DNA of 64,000 nucleotides from Mannheimia indoligenes. Its GTDB lineage: Bacteria > Pseudomonadota > Gammaproteobacteria > Enterobacterales > Pasteurellaceae. Below the pieces are notes generated by a model. The model was not told the DNA's origin. It searched no databases and saw nothing but the letters and a program-made list of their open reading frames with translations. The stretch covers positions 1 through 64,000 of the forward strand of contig NZ_JBAJJM010000002.1 in the NCBI RefSeq assembly GCF_036880405.1, in the 5' to 3' direction. Shown here piece by piece: positions 45,944 through 54,262 of this stretch. Numbering within the stretch: position 1 is the first letter of the stretch; every line of letters starts with the position of its first letter. Both the position numbers and the translations under genes were made by a program.

Positions 45944-46774
45944 ATGAAAAACGATCTTAACTACGCCGCCGGCCTTATCCGCCAAGCAGACGGCATTTTA
46001 ATTACAGCAGGGGCTGGGATGTCGGTGGATAGTGGTTTGCCTGATTTCCGCAGTGTAGGCGGACTTTGGAACGCCTATCCACCGCTCAAAAAATTTAATT
46101 TGCATTTTATGGAGCTGGCGACACCGCTTGCCTATCAACAACATACTGAGCTGGCAAAATGGTTTTTCGCTCATCGCCTTAACCAATATCGCCAAGCCGA
46201 ACCGCATGAGGGATATGCGATTCTCAAACGTTGGGCAGAAAGCAAGAAACACGGCTATTTTGTGTTTACCAGCAATGTGGATGGTCATTTCCGCAAAGCC
46301 GGTTTTTCAGAAGCCCGAATTTACGAATGTCACGGCACATTAGACCGCTTGCAATGTGTGGCAAATTGCCAAAGTAAATCGTGGTGGTCATACGATTATC
46401 AACCGATTACCGATGATGAAAACTGCACCGTATTAAATGATGCACCACGTTGCCCTGATTGCGGAGGCTTGGTTCGACAAAATGTACTGATGTTCAACGA
46501 TTGGAGCTATGCTGAGGGATATCAACTCGGCAAGCAAGCACTACTTGATGAATGGCTACGCAAGACCCAATGCCCAGTGGTGATTGAAATCGGTGCAGGC
46601 AAAGCCGTACCAACAGTCCGCAATTTCTCCGAACGCACCGCTAAACAGAAAAAAGGCGGTTTAATCCGCATTAACCCGATAGATGCCGGCGTACCCAAAA
46701 TGCACTTTTTGAGTTTGGAAATGGGGGGATTAGAGGCGTTGAGGAAGATTGATGAGGTATTACAAGCGGGTTGA
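45944..46774 (+). CDS. Sir2 family NAD-dependent protein, divergent branch
   Basis: A 276-residue sirtuin-fold protein. NAD-binding ITAGAGMSVDSGLPDFRSVGGLW (in parts, residues 20-42), FTSNVDGHFRKAG near 111 (canonical TQN-D-LH is here TSN-D-HF, with catalytic Asn and Asp kept), and the catalytic His in YECHGTLDRL near 130. Zinc-type cysteine pairs are CVANC and CPDC. Members remove acyl groups from lysines or consume NAD in defence proteins; which applies here is open. It differs clearly from the CobB at 52787. Own ribosome site GGAGCT and own dyad-type promoter; single-gene unit. Confidence 0.85.
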   Translation: MKNDLNYAAGLIRQADGILITAGAGMSVDSGLPDFRSVGGLWNAYPPLKKFNLHFMELATPLAYQQHTELAKWFFAHRLNQYRQAEPHEGYAILKRWAESKKHGYFVFTSNVDGHFRKAGFSEARIYECHGTLDRLQCVANCQSKSWWSYDYQPITDDENCTVLNDAPRCPDCGGLVRQNVLMFNDWSYAEGYQLGKQALLDEWLRKTQCPVVIEIGAGKAVPTVRNFSERTAKQKKGGLIRINPIDAGVPKMHFLSLEMGGLEALRKIDEVLQAG

Positions 46775-46841
46775 ATTCGGCGAAAATTTGCAAATCTTTG
46801 ATACAATGAAAACATTGAAATAGTGTAATAAAGGAGCAGAA

Positions 46842-48224
46842 ATGAGCCAAACGAATACTGAAAAAGAAATTGCTGAAATTAGAAAAATTAAAGATATTGT
46901 AACGAAGGAATTATCTATTCCTGATTATCAACGGCCTTATAAATGGTCAGTAAAAAATATTACGCAACTACTCAACGATCTCTATTTTCATTTTGAAAAT
47001 GGTAAGAAAGTTTATCGAGTAGGATCCGTTGTAATTCATAAAGATGATAAAAATAAGTTAAATATTGTTGATGGACAACAACGTTTGATTAGTCTTTCTC
47101 TAATTTTGTATCTATTGGAGAAAGATGCTAATTCATCAAGTGAGATTTATCCTTTATTAAAGGGAAAATTATCTCATACTATTAGTGCTGATAATCTTGT
47201 AATGAACAAAAATGCTTCTGAACAATTTATTCAGGATAGAGTTAAGGACAAAAAAGCATTTGCTAAATATATTTTAGAAGATTGTGAGTTTGTTTATATT
47301 GAGTTAAATGATATTGATGAGGCATTCCAATTTTTTGATGCTCAAAATGCAAGAGGGAAATCTCTAGCCCCTTATGATTTGCTAAAAGCCTATCATTTGA
47401 GAGAATTAGATGCAGATAAAGAGACGATTTATCAATGTGTCGAAAATTGGGAAAAAGCCGTAGATGCAGACATTGCGGATTTAAAAGAAATCATCAGTGA
47501 AACTTTATTCAGATTACGTCGTTGGCAGAAATATCAGACAGCGGAGAAATTTACGAATAAAGAACTGGATACATTCAAAGGTGCTAGCTCGGATAAAAAT
47601 TATCCTTATATTACACAACAACTTGCTAGTTTTAACTTATATAAAATGTATCAGGCTTTCCCTATGTTAATGGATAGTCGATTTAATCAAATTCATTTTC
47701 AATCGACTCAACCGATTGTGAATGGAGAACTCTTTTTTCGTTATATTGAGCATTATAGAGAAAGCTATATTTTCTTATTTGATAAGCAGAAAGGGTTTTT
47801 GACAGGAACTGAAATTTTCTCTGGGAAATTAGGTGATTATGATAATAATCTATTAAGATATATTGATGAATATCCTGGATCTTATCGTGATGGTGATAAA
47901 TATATCAAGAATTTATTTAAATGTTTGGTCATGCTCTACTACGATAAATTTGGTAAGGAACATCTTGTTCAAGCCGTAGAAAAATGCTTTAAATGGTGCT
48001 ATCGGATTCGTTTAATGCAAAGCAGAGTATTGTATCGAACCATAGAAAGCGAAGTATATTCTATACATAGTCTATTTTCTCATCTGATCAGAAGTGATAA
48101 TTCGCGAGAATTTCTAGAATTTATGATAGGCAGATTTAAGTTTGAGTATTATCAAGAACAGAAAATTGGACTAAATAATTTGCTAGAAGATTTGGAGAAA
48201 AAAGATGAACAAAAAACAAGTTAA
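46842..48224 (+). CDS. DUF262 domain protein, first of a pair
   Basis: A 460-residue protein. The N-terminal DUF262 domain shows LSIPDYQRPYKW (residues 24-35) and the nucleotide-hydrolysing type motif IVDGQQRLISLSLILYLL (75-92), with DAQNARGKSLAPYDLLKAYHL near 167. I see no C-terminal HNH (DUF1524) motif. DUF262 is the GmrS-type domain of modification-dependent restriction. The gene is very AT-rich (codon use unlike its flanks) and overlaps the next by 20 bases, so the two products probably act together. It starts behind AAAGGAG with a TACAAT -10 about 40 bases upstream; the shared dyad is absent. Confidence 0.85.
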   Translation: MSQTNTEKEIAEIRKIKDIVTKELSIPDYQRPYKWSVKNITQLLNDLYFHFENGKKVYRVGSVVIHKDDKNKLNIVDGQQRLISLSLILYLLEKDANSSSEIYPLLKGKLSHTISADNLVMNKNASEQFIQDRVKDKKAFAKYILEDCEFVYIELNDIDEAFQFFDAQNARGKSLAPYDLLKAYHLRELDADKETIYQCVENWEKAVDADIADLKEIISETLFRLRRWQKYQTAEKFTNKELDTFKGASSDKNYPYITQQLASFNLYKMYQAFPMLMDSRFNQIHFQSTQPIVNGELFFRYIEHYRESYIFLFDKQKGFLTGTEIFSGKLGDYDNNLLRYIDEYPGSYRDGDKYIKNLFKCLVMLYYDKFGKEHLVQAVEKCFKWCYRIRLMQSRVLYRTIESEVYSIHSLFSHLIRSDNSREFLEFMIGRFKFEYYQEQKIGLNNLLEDLEKKDEQKTS

Positions 48225-50130
48225 AACGCTATATGTAAAAGAACTATGTAATATTGACAAATATATTGTTCCTATTTACCAGCGTAATTATGCTTGGGGA
48301 AAAGATGAAATTGAATTATTGATTCAAGATATTGAGGAAGCTCAGAAAACAGCAAAAGATAAAAATTACTATATCGGTAGTTTAGTTGTAGCAAAACGCC
48401 TTGATGCCTATGAAGTTATTGATGGACAGCAACGCTTAACGACTTTAAAACTATTGTTAAGTTATTACAATCAAAAATATCAAGAACAAAAGGATATCCA
48501 TCTGACTTTTGAACATCGTGAAGCATCTAACTATAGCTTATCAAACCTCACAAATAGTTCGAAAGAGAGTGATAGTATCAGGTTGGGTTATCAAATTATC
48601 TCTAATATACTGGAACAGAAATCTAACCTATCTGGAAAAGAAAATTTAGATATTAAAGAGTTTTTCACATTCTTGCTAAATAATGTTGTTATTCTCAGAA
48701 CAGAGGTACCAGAATATACTGATCTTAATCATTATTTTGAAATTATGAATAATCGTGGTGAACAGTTAGAACATCACGAGGTTTTAAAAGCAAAATTAAT
48801 GTCTTCATTGAAGGATGATAAAGAAAAGAAACTGTTTGCTTTAATTTGGGATGCCTGTTCTGATATGAGCGTTTATGCGATTAAACGCTTTCCTAGTGAT
48901 ATCAGAACAAGCGATGAATTTTTTGGAGAGAACTGCCATAAAATACCATCATCCTTTGATAGTATGAAAAATAAACTATCGGAGGTTTTAGGAAAAAAAT
49001 CTGATGAGGCTAATGGAGAAAATACGAGTGAAGATGCAGATGGCAAGAATGGAAAAATGATTATTTCCTTACTAAATGAAGAGTATATTGAAAGTAAAAA
49101 TAAAGATAATAAAAAAGGTTATGATGAAATTAAAGATGGAAAATTTAACTCTATTATTGACTTTCCTAATTTTCTAATGATTGTTTTAAAGATTTATAAG
49201 AAAGGAAGTGATGTAAAGCTTAATGATAAAGAGATGATAAGTGAGTTTGTAAGTCTAAATAAAAATGAAATAATTGAATTTTCTTTATGCTTGCTAAGAT
49301 GTCGTTTGCTCTTCGATAGATATATCATCAAGACTAAGGATGATGAAGACGATTGGCTATTATTAGGTTTAAAAAAATATGATGATGGAAACTTTAAAGA
49401 AATAAATTCTTTCAGTAGAGCATTTAGCAACGATGATGGTTCGGATAATGATGAACCTGCAAGTGATGTAAAAGAATATAAGTTAGATAATTATTATCAA
49501 CATATCATTCATATTTTGTCTATGTTTCATACTTCGTTTAGGTCAAAAATTTATAAAAATTGGCTTTTTGATGTATTGTATAAGATCAGTGAACACTCAT
49601 CTCTCAAAGATAAAGATAGTTATAATTTAAAGGATGATGTGTATTTAACTATTTTAGAGGAAATAGCTGATCAACATTATCAAAAGAGTAAATCTGATTC
49701 TCCTAACTTTTTTGAGAATGGTCAATCAACCCCTCACTATATTTTTAACTACTTAGATTATCTTTTATGGAAAAATTGGGATAAATATCTGGAGAAAGAG
49801 AATCGATTTATAACAAAGAATCAGTTTAGGTTTTCTTTATCACGAACATCAATAGAGCATTATCTTGCTCAAAATCTTGCACCAGAGGGTTCAAAAGTTC
49901 ATAATTTTGGTAATCTTTGTTTGATTTCTCCGCATCAAAATTCAGCATTAAGTGATTATGAGACGACGACAAAGAGAAGTTTTTATGAGGGCGCAAGTAA
50001 ACGTTTCGATTGTATGAGTTTAAAACAAGCTATTATGCTTTCAAAAGAAAATTGGACAGAGACGGATATAGAAGAACATTGCGAAGATATGAAAAAACTT
50101 TTAGATACTAAGCCTTCTCAGAATAAATAA
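48205..50130 (+). CDS. DUF262 and DUF1524 (HNH-type) domain protein, second of the pair
   Basis: A 641-residue protein. DUF262 at the N-terminus: IVPIYQRNYAWGKDEIELLI (residues 21-40) and VIDGQQRLTTLKLLL (71-85), then ENMNNRGEQLEHHEVLKAKL-type EIMNNRGEQLEHHE near 188. The C-terminal DUF1524 region has SIEHYLAQN (His about 552) and NFGNLCLISPHQNSALSDY (about 570), the histidine-asparagine pattern of GmrD-type nucleases. Together with the previous gene it is a candidate restriction system against modified or foreign DNA. Ends at a strong terminator. Confidence 0.85.
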   Translation: MNKKQVKTLYVKELCNIDKYIVPIYQRNYAWGKDEIELLIQDIEEAQKTAKDKNYYIGSLVVAKRLDAYEVIDGQQRLTTLKLLLSYYNQKYQEQKDIHLTFEHREASNYSLSNLTNSSKESDSIRLGYQIISNILEQKSNLSGKENLDIKEFFTFLLNNVVILRTEVPEYTDLNHYFEIMNNRGEQLEHHEVLKAKLMSSLKDDKEKKLFALIWDACSDMSVYAIKRFPSDIRTSDEFFGENCHKIPSSFDSMKNKLSEVLGKKSDEANGENTSEDADGKNGKMIISLLNEEYIESKNKDNKKGYDEIKDGKFNSIIDFPNFLMIVLKIYKKGSDVKLNDKEMISEFVSLNKNEIIEFSLCLLRCRLLFDRYIIKTKDDEDDWLLLGLKKYDDGNFKEINSFSRAFSNDDGSDNDEPASDVKEYKLDNYYQHIIHILSMFHTSFRSKIYKNWLFDVLYKISEHSSLKDKDSYNLKDDVYLTILEEIADQHYQKSKSDSPNFFENGQSTPHYIFNYLDYLLWKNWDKYLEKENRFITKNQFRFSLSRTSIEHYLAQNLAPEGSKVHNFGNLCLISPHQNSALSDYETTTKRSFYEGASKRFDCMSLKQAIMLSKENWTETDIEEHCEDMKKLLDTKPSQNK

Positions 50131-50142
50131 ATTTTCACAAGC

Positions 50143-50188
50143 GGTGCAATTTTGCAAAAACTCTGCAAAATTGCACCACTCTTTTTTT
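50143..50188 (+). terminator. Terminator of the DUF262 pair, derived from an uptake signal
   Basis: GGTGCAATTTTGCA and its complement TGCAAAATTGCACC (50143-50177, seven-base loop), followed by ACTCTTTTTTT. The left arm continues from an uptake core ACAAGCGGT (50137-50145). Confidence 0.85.
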
Positions 50189-50191
50189 ACC

Positions 50192-50231
50192 TTTCTCCGA
50201 CTTTTAACTCTCCCGATTAGCCTGTTTTAAA
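50192..50231. repeat. Right copy of the imperfect direct repeat
   Basis: Matches 45082-45120 with several changes; the next ten bases also drift apart. It may mark an old duplication or a recombination joint: the DUF262 pair and the first sirtuin lie between the two copies. Confidence 0.6.
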
Positions 50232-50285
50232 GGGCGTTATTTTTGTTCATTTCTGCAAAAGCATATCGAAAAAAATTTTTTCCTA

Positions 50286-50300
50286 CGACACAAAATATCG
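50286..50300 (+). promoter_or_regulatory. Shared dyad, site 2 (before the first YdcK-like gene)
   Basis: CGACACAAAATATCG (four of six arm pairs complementary). Ten bases later comes TAAAAT (50311-50316). The gene starts at 50346 behind CAGGAG. Confidence 0.75.
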
Positions 50301-50345
50301 CAATTTTACATAAAATAGAGGTATCCAATAAAACAGGAGTGGCAA

Positions 50346-51260
50346 ATGAAAAAATACTGTCTAATAGAAAGTGATCGTGGTGATGAGGAGCAAAAACTTT
50401 ATCAAATCAAAGCATTAAAGACTTTTACAACCAGCAATGGCACAGAAGTTAAAGAAGGCGATTTAGGTGGTTTTATTAGTGGTGAGCATAATCTTTCTCA
50501 CGAAGGAAATTGCTGGGTGGCGAATAGTGCGGAAGTATGGGATCAGGCTTGTGTTTCTGAAAATGGTTATTTAGGTGGCATTTCTTGGCTATATGATCAG
50601 GCACAGTTATATGGAAATGCACAGGTCAGAAGAGGTTATATCGGTGGTAATGTCAAAATTTATGATAATGCCGAAGTTTCGGTGAAGGGCGATATTTCAG
50701 GTGATGTTGAAATTTATGAAAATGCGGTTGTTGCAAGCAAAGAGACGGATATTTCTGGCTCCGCTAAGATTTTTGGAAATGCTCATATCGGTGGATTTTA
50801 TCGAGGTGATATAAAGATTTCCGAACAGGCTAAAATTTATGGTAACGCCCAAATTGGCGGAACTTGCCATATAAAAGGAAATACTGAAATTTGGGGTGAT
50901 ACGGTAATTGCCGGTAGCAATATTCGGATTAAAGATAATGTCAAAATTTGTGGAGCGGAAATAAGCGGTAGGAATGATTTTTTCGGCAATACTCGGATTA
51001 TTGGTGAAAATATCGTGATTAATGACGATGTTGATCTGGGTAGTAATGCCTTTATTCAGTCTCAAAATGATTTTTTGCAAACAAAAATGTTTTCGGATTT
51101 TATGGAGTATCTTACCGCATATAAAACAGAAAATGGATTTGAAATTCGTTATAACAATCGGGTTTTTTCTACGGAACAAATCCGAAATGCGTTAAAGGCA
51201 TTTTCGGAATATGAAACAGCGATTGAAGTTGCAAAATCCCGTATTTTAGGAGGTTTTTAA
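50346..51260 (+). CDS. YdcK-like beta-helix protein A
   Basis: A 304-residue protein. N-terminus with LYQIKALKTF and GDLGGFISGEHNLSHEGNCWV (about residues 20-58), which I recognise from YdcK-type proteins, then about ten short repeats of the form V-x-I-Y-x-N-A-x-V (for example IYDNAEV, IYENAVV, IFGNAHI, IYGNAQI). Such repeats fold as a beta-helix. A helical C-terminal tail (about 240-304) follows. No catalytic motif is visible and the biochemical role is unknown. It opens a four-gene unit ending with cobB and overlaps the next gene by one base. Confidence 0.75.
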   Translation: MKKYCLIESDRGDEEQKLYQIKALKTFTTSNGTEVKEGDLGGFISGEHNLSHEGNCWVANSAEVWDQACVSENGYLGGISWLYDQAQLYGNAQVRRGYIGGNVKIYDNAEVSVKGDISGDVEIYENAVVASKETDISGSAKIFGNAHIGGFYRGDIKISEQAKIYGNAQIGGTCHIKGNTEIWGDTVIAGSNIRIKDNVKICGAEISGRNDFFGNTRIIGENIVINDDVDLGSNAFIQSQNDFLQTKMFSDFMEYLTAYKTENGFEIRYNNRVFSTEQIRNALKAFSEYETAIEVAKSRILGGF

Positions 51261-52231
51261 TGAAATATCGTTTAACAGAAAATACTGTGGAATATAAGGG
51301 AAAAACGCTTTATCAAATTGAAGCTTTAAAAGATTTTGAAGTTAAGCGAGAACATTGGGTGTTGAGCGTTAAAAAAGGTGATTTAGGTGGCTATATTGAG
51401 AAAGAAAGTAATCTTTCACAGCAAGGAAATTGCTGGATTACACCGAATGTTTATGTGTTTGATAATGCAAAAGTAGAAAACGATGCGTTCATTAATTGTA
51501 TTTGTAAAGTGAGGGAGAATAGCCGTGTATTTGGACGTGTTTGGCTGCTTGATGATCATATTAAAACATATGAATCCGATATTTCAGGGCAAGCAAAAGT
51601 TTATGGTAACGCCCATATTTGTAAAGCAGCTTTAACTATGGAGGGGAATACGAAAATATATGGTGATGCAGAGGTAATATACACTCAACTTTCTCTTTCT
51701 GATAATGCAATATTTTGTGGTGGAGATATTAGTGGAATAGATAAAGGGCATATCTATTTACGGGATAATGCAGAAATGCGTGGCGGTTGGTTGAATGATA
51801 GTTGCTCAGTATATGGTAATGCAATTATCTATGGTGGAGGTATTCACGATAATGCTGAAATTTACGGCAATGCTAAAATTTATGATTCAGACATTTGTGG
51901 TGATGCAAAAGTGGAAGGCAATACCGAAGTGAAGTTTGATACCAATATCGGTGGCAACGCTTATCTTTGTGGTAATGCGATTGTGGAACGAGATGAAGAT
52001 GTAATGACATTCTCAAATATCGGCACACTGGCACTGTTACAAAATGAAGAAATAGAAGATATGAAACATCTCACATTTTTCCGAGCCGGCGATAAAATGC
52101 AGATGACGATTGGAAATCGTTTTTACGATGATCCGGAAAAGTTTTTACAGCATACCAAACTCTTTTGCCAAAATTTACAGGCAATGCTCGAAATGGCGGA
52201 AAAGCGGTTTGGTTATTCGGAGAAATTTTAA
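51260..52231 (+). CDS. YdcK-like beta-helix protein B
   Basis: A 323-residue paralogue of the protein encoded just before: same head (LYQIEALKDFEV, GDLGGYIEKESNLSQQGNCWI), the same N-A repeats (VYGNAHI, IYGDAEV, IYGNAKI, LCGNAIV) and a similar helical tail. The two differ enough in the repeat region to be an old tandem duplication. Starts at an ATG overlapping the previous TAA (TAATG), so translation is probably coupled. Confidence 0.75.
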   Translation: MKYRLTENTVEYKGKTLYQIEALKDFEVKREHWVLSVKKGDLGGYIEKESNLSQQGNCWITPNVYVFDNAKVENDAFINCICKVRENSRVFGRVWLLDDHIKTYESDISGQAKVYGNAHICKAALTMEGNTKIYGDAEVIYTQLSLSDNAIFCGGDISGIDKGHIYLRDNAEMRGGWLNDSCSVYGNAIIYGGGIHDNAEIYGNAKIYDSDICGDAKVEGNTEVKFDTNIGGNAYLCGNAIVERDEDVMTFSNIGTLALLQNEEIEDMKHLTFFRAGDKMQMTIGNRFYDDPEKFLQHTKLFCQNLQAMLEMAEKRFGYSEKF

Positions 52232-52785
52232 TGAAAGATGATTTCACTCAATGGGTCATTAATGGTTTTATCGCCTTTCCAGAGGTACAAAAACAGCAGC
52301 CGATTGTGGAATATAAAGGTAACAGCATCATTATTACATCAAAATTATGGGATAAACATTTAAGTTTACAATTTATCAAGCATTCCAATACCCATTTTGA
52401 AGGTAGTTATTGCTATCAATTTACCTTAGAAAATGGCGAGAGGTTTTTTGATATGCCGATAAGTGTTGATTGTTTAATGTGCAAAGAAAACGGTCAGTTT
52501 TATGATCTCGGTTGGATAAATCAAACCCGATTTGACGATCCTAAAACCTTATTCTGTGAAAGTTTGCTTGTGCCACTATTAGTTCCGATTTATCGCCAGC
52601 TGACCTTAAAGAAAATTATTTGGGGAGCCGGTGGTGATAATTCATATCAATATGCGATGTTTGATCATACACTCAATACTGATGAAATTGACCCAGAACA
52701 GACTATGGAAGCGTACTTCTCCATTGAAAAATGGAGCTATCAAGATTTTTTAAATAACGAGAGTGTAAAGAGTAAGGAGAATTAA
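52231..52785 (+). CDS. Protein of unknown function, YdcK operon
   Basis: A 184-residue soluble protein that I do not recognise. I start it at the ATG at 52231, which again overlaps the previous TAA; an upstream in-frame start at 52165 would lie deep in the other gene. There is no signal peptide, membrane helix or known motif. Features: VEYKGNSIIITSKLW, a beta-rich middle part, and IIWGAGGDNSYQYAMFDHTL. Two bases separate it from cobB. Confidence 0.6.
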   Translation: MKDDFTQWVINGFIAFPEVQKQQPIVEYKGNSIIITSKLWDKHLSLQFIKHSNTHFEGSYCYQFTLENGERFFDMPISVDCLMCKENGQFYDLGWINQTRFDDPKTLFCESLLVPLLVPIYRQLTLKKIIWGAGGDNSYQYAMFDHTLNTDEIDPEQTMEAYFSIEKWSYQDFLNNESVKSKEN

Positions 52786-52786
52786 A

Positions 52787-53506
52787 ATGGAAAAATTACC
52801 GAGAATTGTGGTTTTAACCGGTGCAGGCATTTCAGCCGAGTCAGGTATCCGCACATTCCGAGCCGAGGACGGCTTGTGGGAAAATCATCGGGTGGAAGAT
52901 GTCGCCACGCCGGAAGGCTATAAACGGGATCGGGAATTAGTCCAACGCTTTTATAACGAACGCCGCCGTAAGCTCTTTGACCCCGAAGTACAACCCAATG
53001 CCGCCCATTTGGCGTTGGCAAAATTAGAAGAGAAACTCGGCGAAAATCTGCTGATTGTGACGCAAAATGTCGATAACTTGCACGAACGTGCCGGTTCGAA
53101 AAATGTGATTCATATGCACGGTGAATTGCTGAAAGTTCGTTGTCCGAACAAAGGAACAGTGTATGAATGGCAAGGCGATGTTACCGAGAATGACCGCTGC
53201 ACTTGCTGTACCCAATCGGCACGGCTGCGTCCGCATATTGTCTGGTTTGGCGAAATTCCGTTCCAAATGCTAGAAATTGATGAGGCGATTTACGATTGCG
53301 ATATTTTCGTTTCCATTGGCACATCGGGCAATGTGTATCCTGCCGCCGGTTTCGTGGAAAAGGCAAACCGTTGGAAATCACATACCGTTGAACTCAATTT
53401 AGAACCGAGCAAGGTCAAAACGGCGTTTAAAGAAACTCGCTATGGTAAGGCAACGGAGATTGTACCGCAGTTTGTGGAGGAGATTTTGGCAAGTATTGAA
53501 GGCTAG
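52787..53506 (+). CDS. cobB: NAD-dependent protein deacylase CobB
   Basis: A 239-residue class III sirtuin. GAGISAESGIRTFR at residues 12-25, TQNVDNLHERAG near 88, catalytic His in HMHGEL near 108, zinc region RCPNKGTVYEW with CTCCTQ, and the C-terminal WFGEIPFQMLEI, GTSGNVYPAAGF and VELNLEPS, all close to E. coli CobB. It removes acetyl and succinyl groups from lysines. Unusual here is its position: last in an operon with two beta-helix proteins, behind the shared dyad, and about 6 kb from a second, different sirtuin. Ribosome site AAGGAG. Confidence 0.95.
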   Translation: MEKLPRIVVLTGAGISAESGIRTFRAEDGLWENHRVEDVATPEGYKRDRELVQRFYNERRRKLFDPEVQPNAAHLALAKLEEKLGENLLIVTQNVDNLHERAGSKNVIHMHGELLKVRCPNKGTVYEWQGDVTENDRCTCCTQSARLRPHIVWFGEIPFQMLEIDEAIYDCDIFVSIGTSGNVYPAAGFVEKANRWKSHTVELNLEPSKVKTAFKETRYGKATEIVPQFVEEILASIEG

Positions 53507-53509
53507 TTG

Positions 53510-53553
53510 CAAGCGGTCGGTTTTGCAGAATTTTTTGCAAAATTGACCGCTTG
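53510..53553. repeat. Paired uptake signals after cobB
   Basis: CAAGCGGTC (53510-53518) faces GACCGCTTG (53545-53553) with TTTTGCA segments between, then TTGTTTTT. Probably the operon's terminator; the dyad of the next unit follows 12 bases later. Confidence 0.75.
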
Positions 53554-53564
53554 TTGTTTTTATG

Positions 53565-53579
53565 CGACACAAAATATCG
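53565..53579 (+). promoter_or_regulatory. Shared dyad, site 3 (before the 53632 gene)
   Basis: CGACACAAAATATCG, same as sites 2 and 4. Ten bases later: TATACT (53590-53595). The gene starts at 53632. Confidence 0.75.
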
Positions 53580-53631
53580 CTTGCTTGCATATACTATATT
53601 TAAGTTAGAGATATGAAGGCAAGGGTAAATA

Positions 53632-54261
53632 ATGAGCAAATTAGGGATAATTTTAAATCCTGCACTTTATGAAGCATACCATTGTGCGATATTAAGTGCA
53701 GAACAAGATCAAGGTATTTCACATTTTAGCTTGGCACAAATAAACCAATTTCTTGGTTTAGAGGCAAAGGATTTTGGCGATATTTGCCATTATTTAATAA
53801 GTTATTGGGGAGATATTGGGCGTTTAGACGGTATTGAAATCAGTTGCCGATTAGAATTGGAAAATCAGAAGAGAATGCTCTATTTAATATTTGATAATAA
53901 TTTAGAACGATTAGAAACTAGAGTAACTCGATTAGGCTATCTGTTAAATCAACGTGCAATATTAATTTTACCCTGTGGCGGTAAGAAATTAAGACGTTAT
54001 TTATTAAATACAGATAAGTTAATATTCTCTCCAAAATATAAAGAGCGGGAATATAGTGAAATCTATGAGGCGATATATTATTACTTTCGTTATATTTATC
54101 AAAAGACAATTTTGAGTCGTGTGGAATATAAAGAAAATTGCCGTTTTTGTGATAGTGGAATAATGAATAAATCTGGAATGCATCTTTTAGGTCAGAAGAT
54201 GGATAAACATTTTACCCAAATTAAAATTGGACAACGTTTTGAAATAAAAGAGGAAAATTAA
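53632..54261 (+). CDS. Protein of unknown function with a C-terminal cysteine pair
   Basis: A 209-residue soluble protein I cannot assign. AT-rich. Visible features: SHFSLAQINQFLGLEAKDFGDIC, a basic middle with LPCGGKKLRRYLLNTDKLIF, an aromatic-rich stretch IYEAIYYYFRYIYQKT and a CRFCDSG cysteine pair at about residue 170. No signal peptide. Its stop is two bases before the nucleotidase ATG, so the two form one unit. Confidence 0.6.
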   Translation: MSKLGIILNPALYEAYHCAILSAEQDQGISHFSLAQINQFLGLEAKDFGDICHYLISYWGDIGRLDGIEISCRLELENQKRMLYLIFDNNLERLETRVTRLGYLLNQRAILILPCGGKKLRRYLLNTDKLIFSPKYKEREYSEIYEAIYYYFRYIYQKTILSRVEYKENCRFCDSGIMNKSGMHLLGQKMDKHFTQIKIGQRFEIKEEN

Positions 54262-54262
54262 A

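Noticed and set aside
50346..52231. YdcK-like proteins as hexapeptide acyltransferases
   Set aside because: Repeats are N-A type rather than the regular LIV-GxxxxV hexapeptide, and no catalytic His or nucleotide site is visible.
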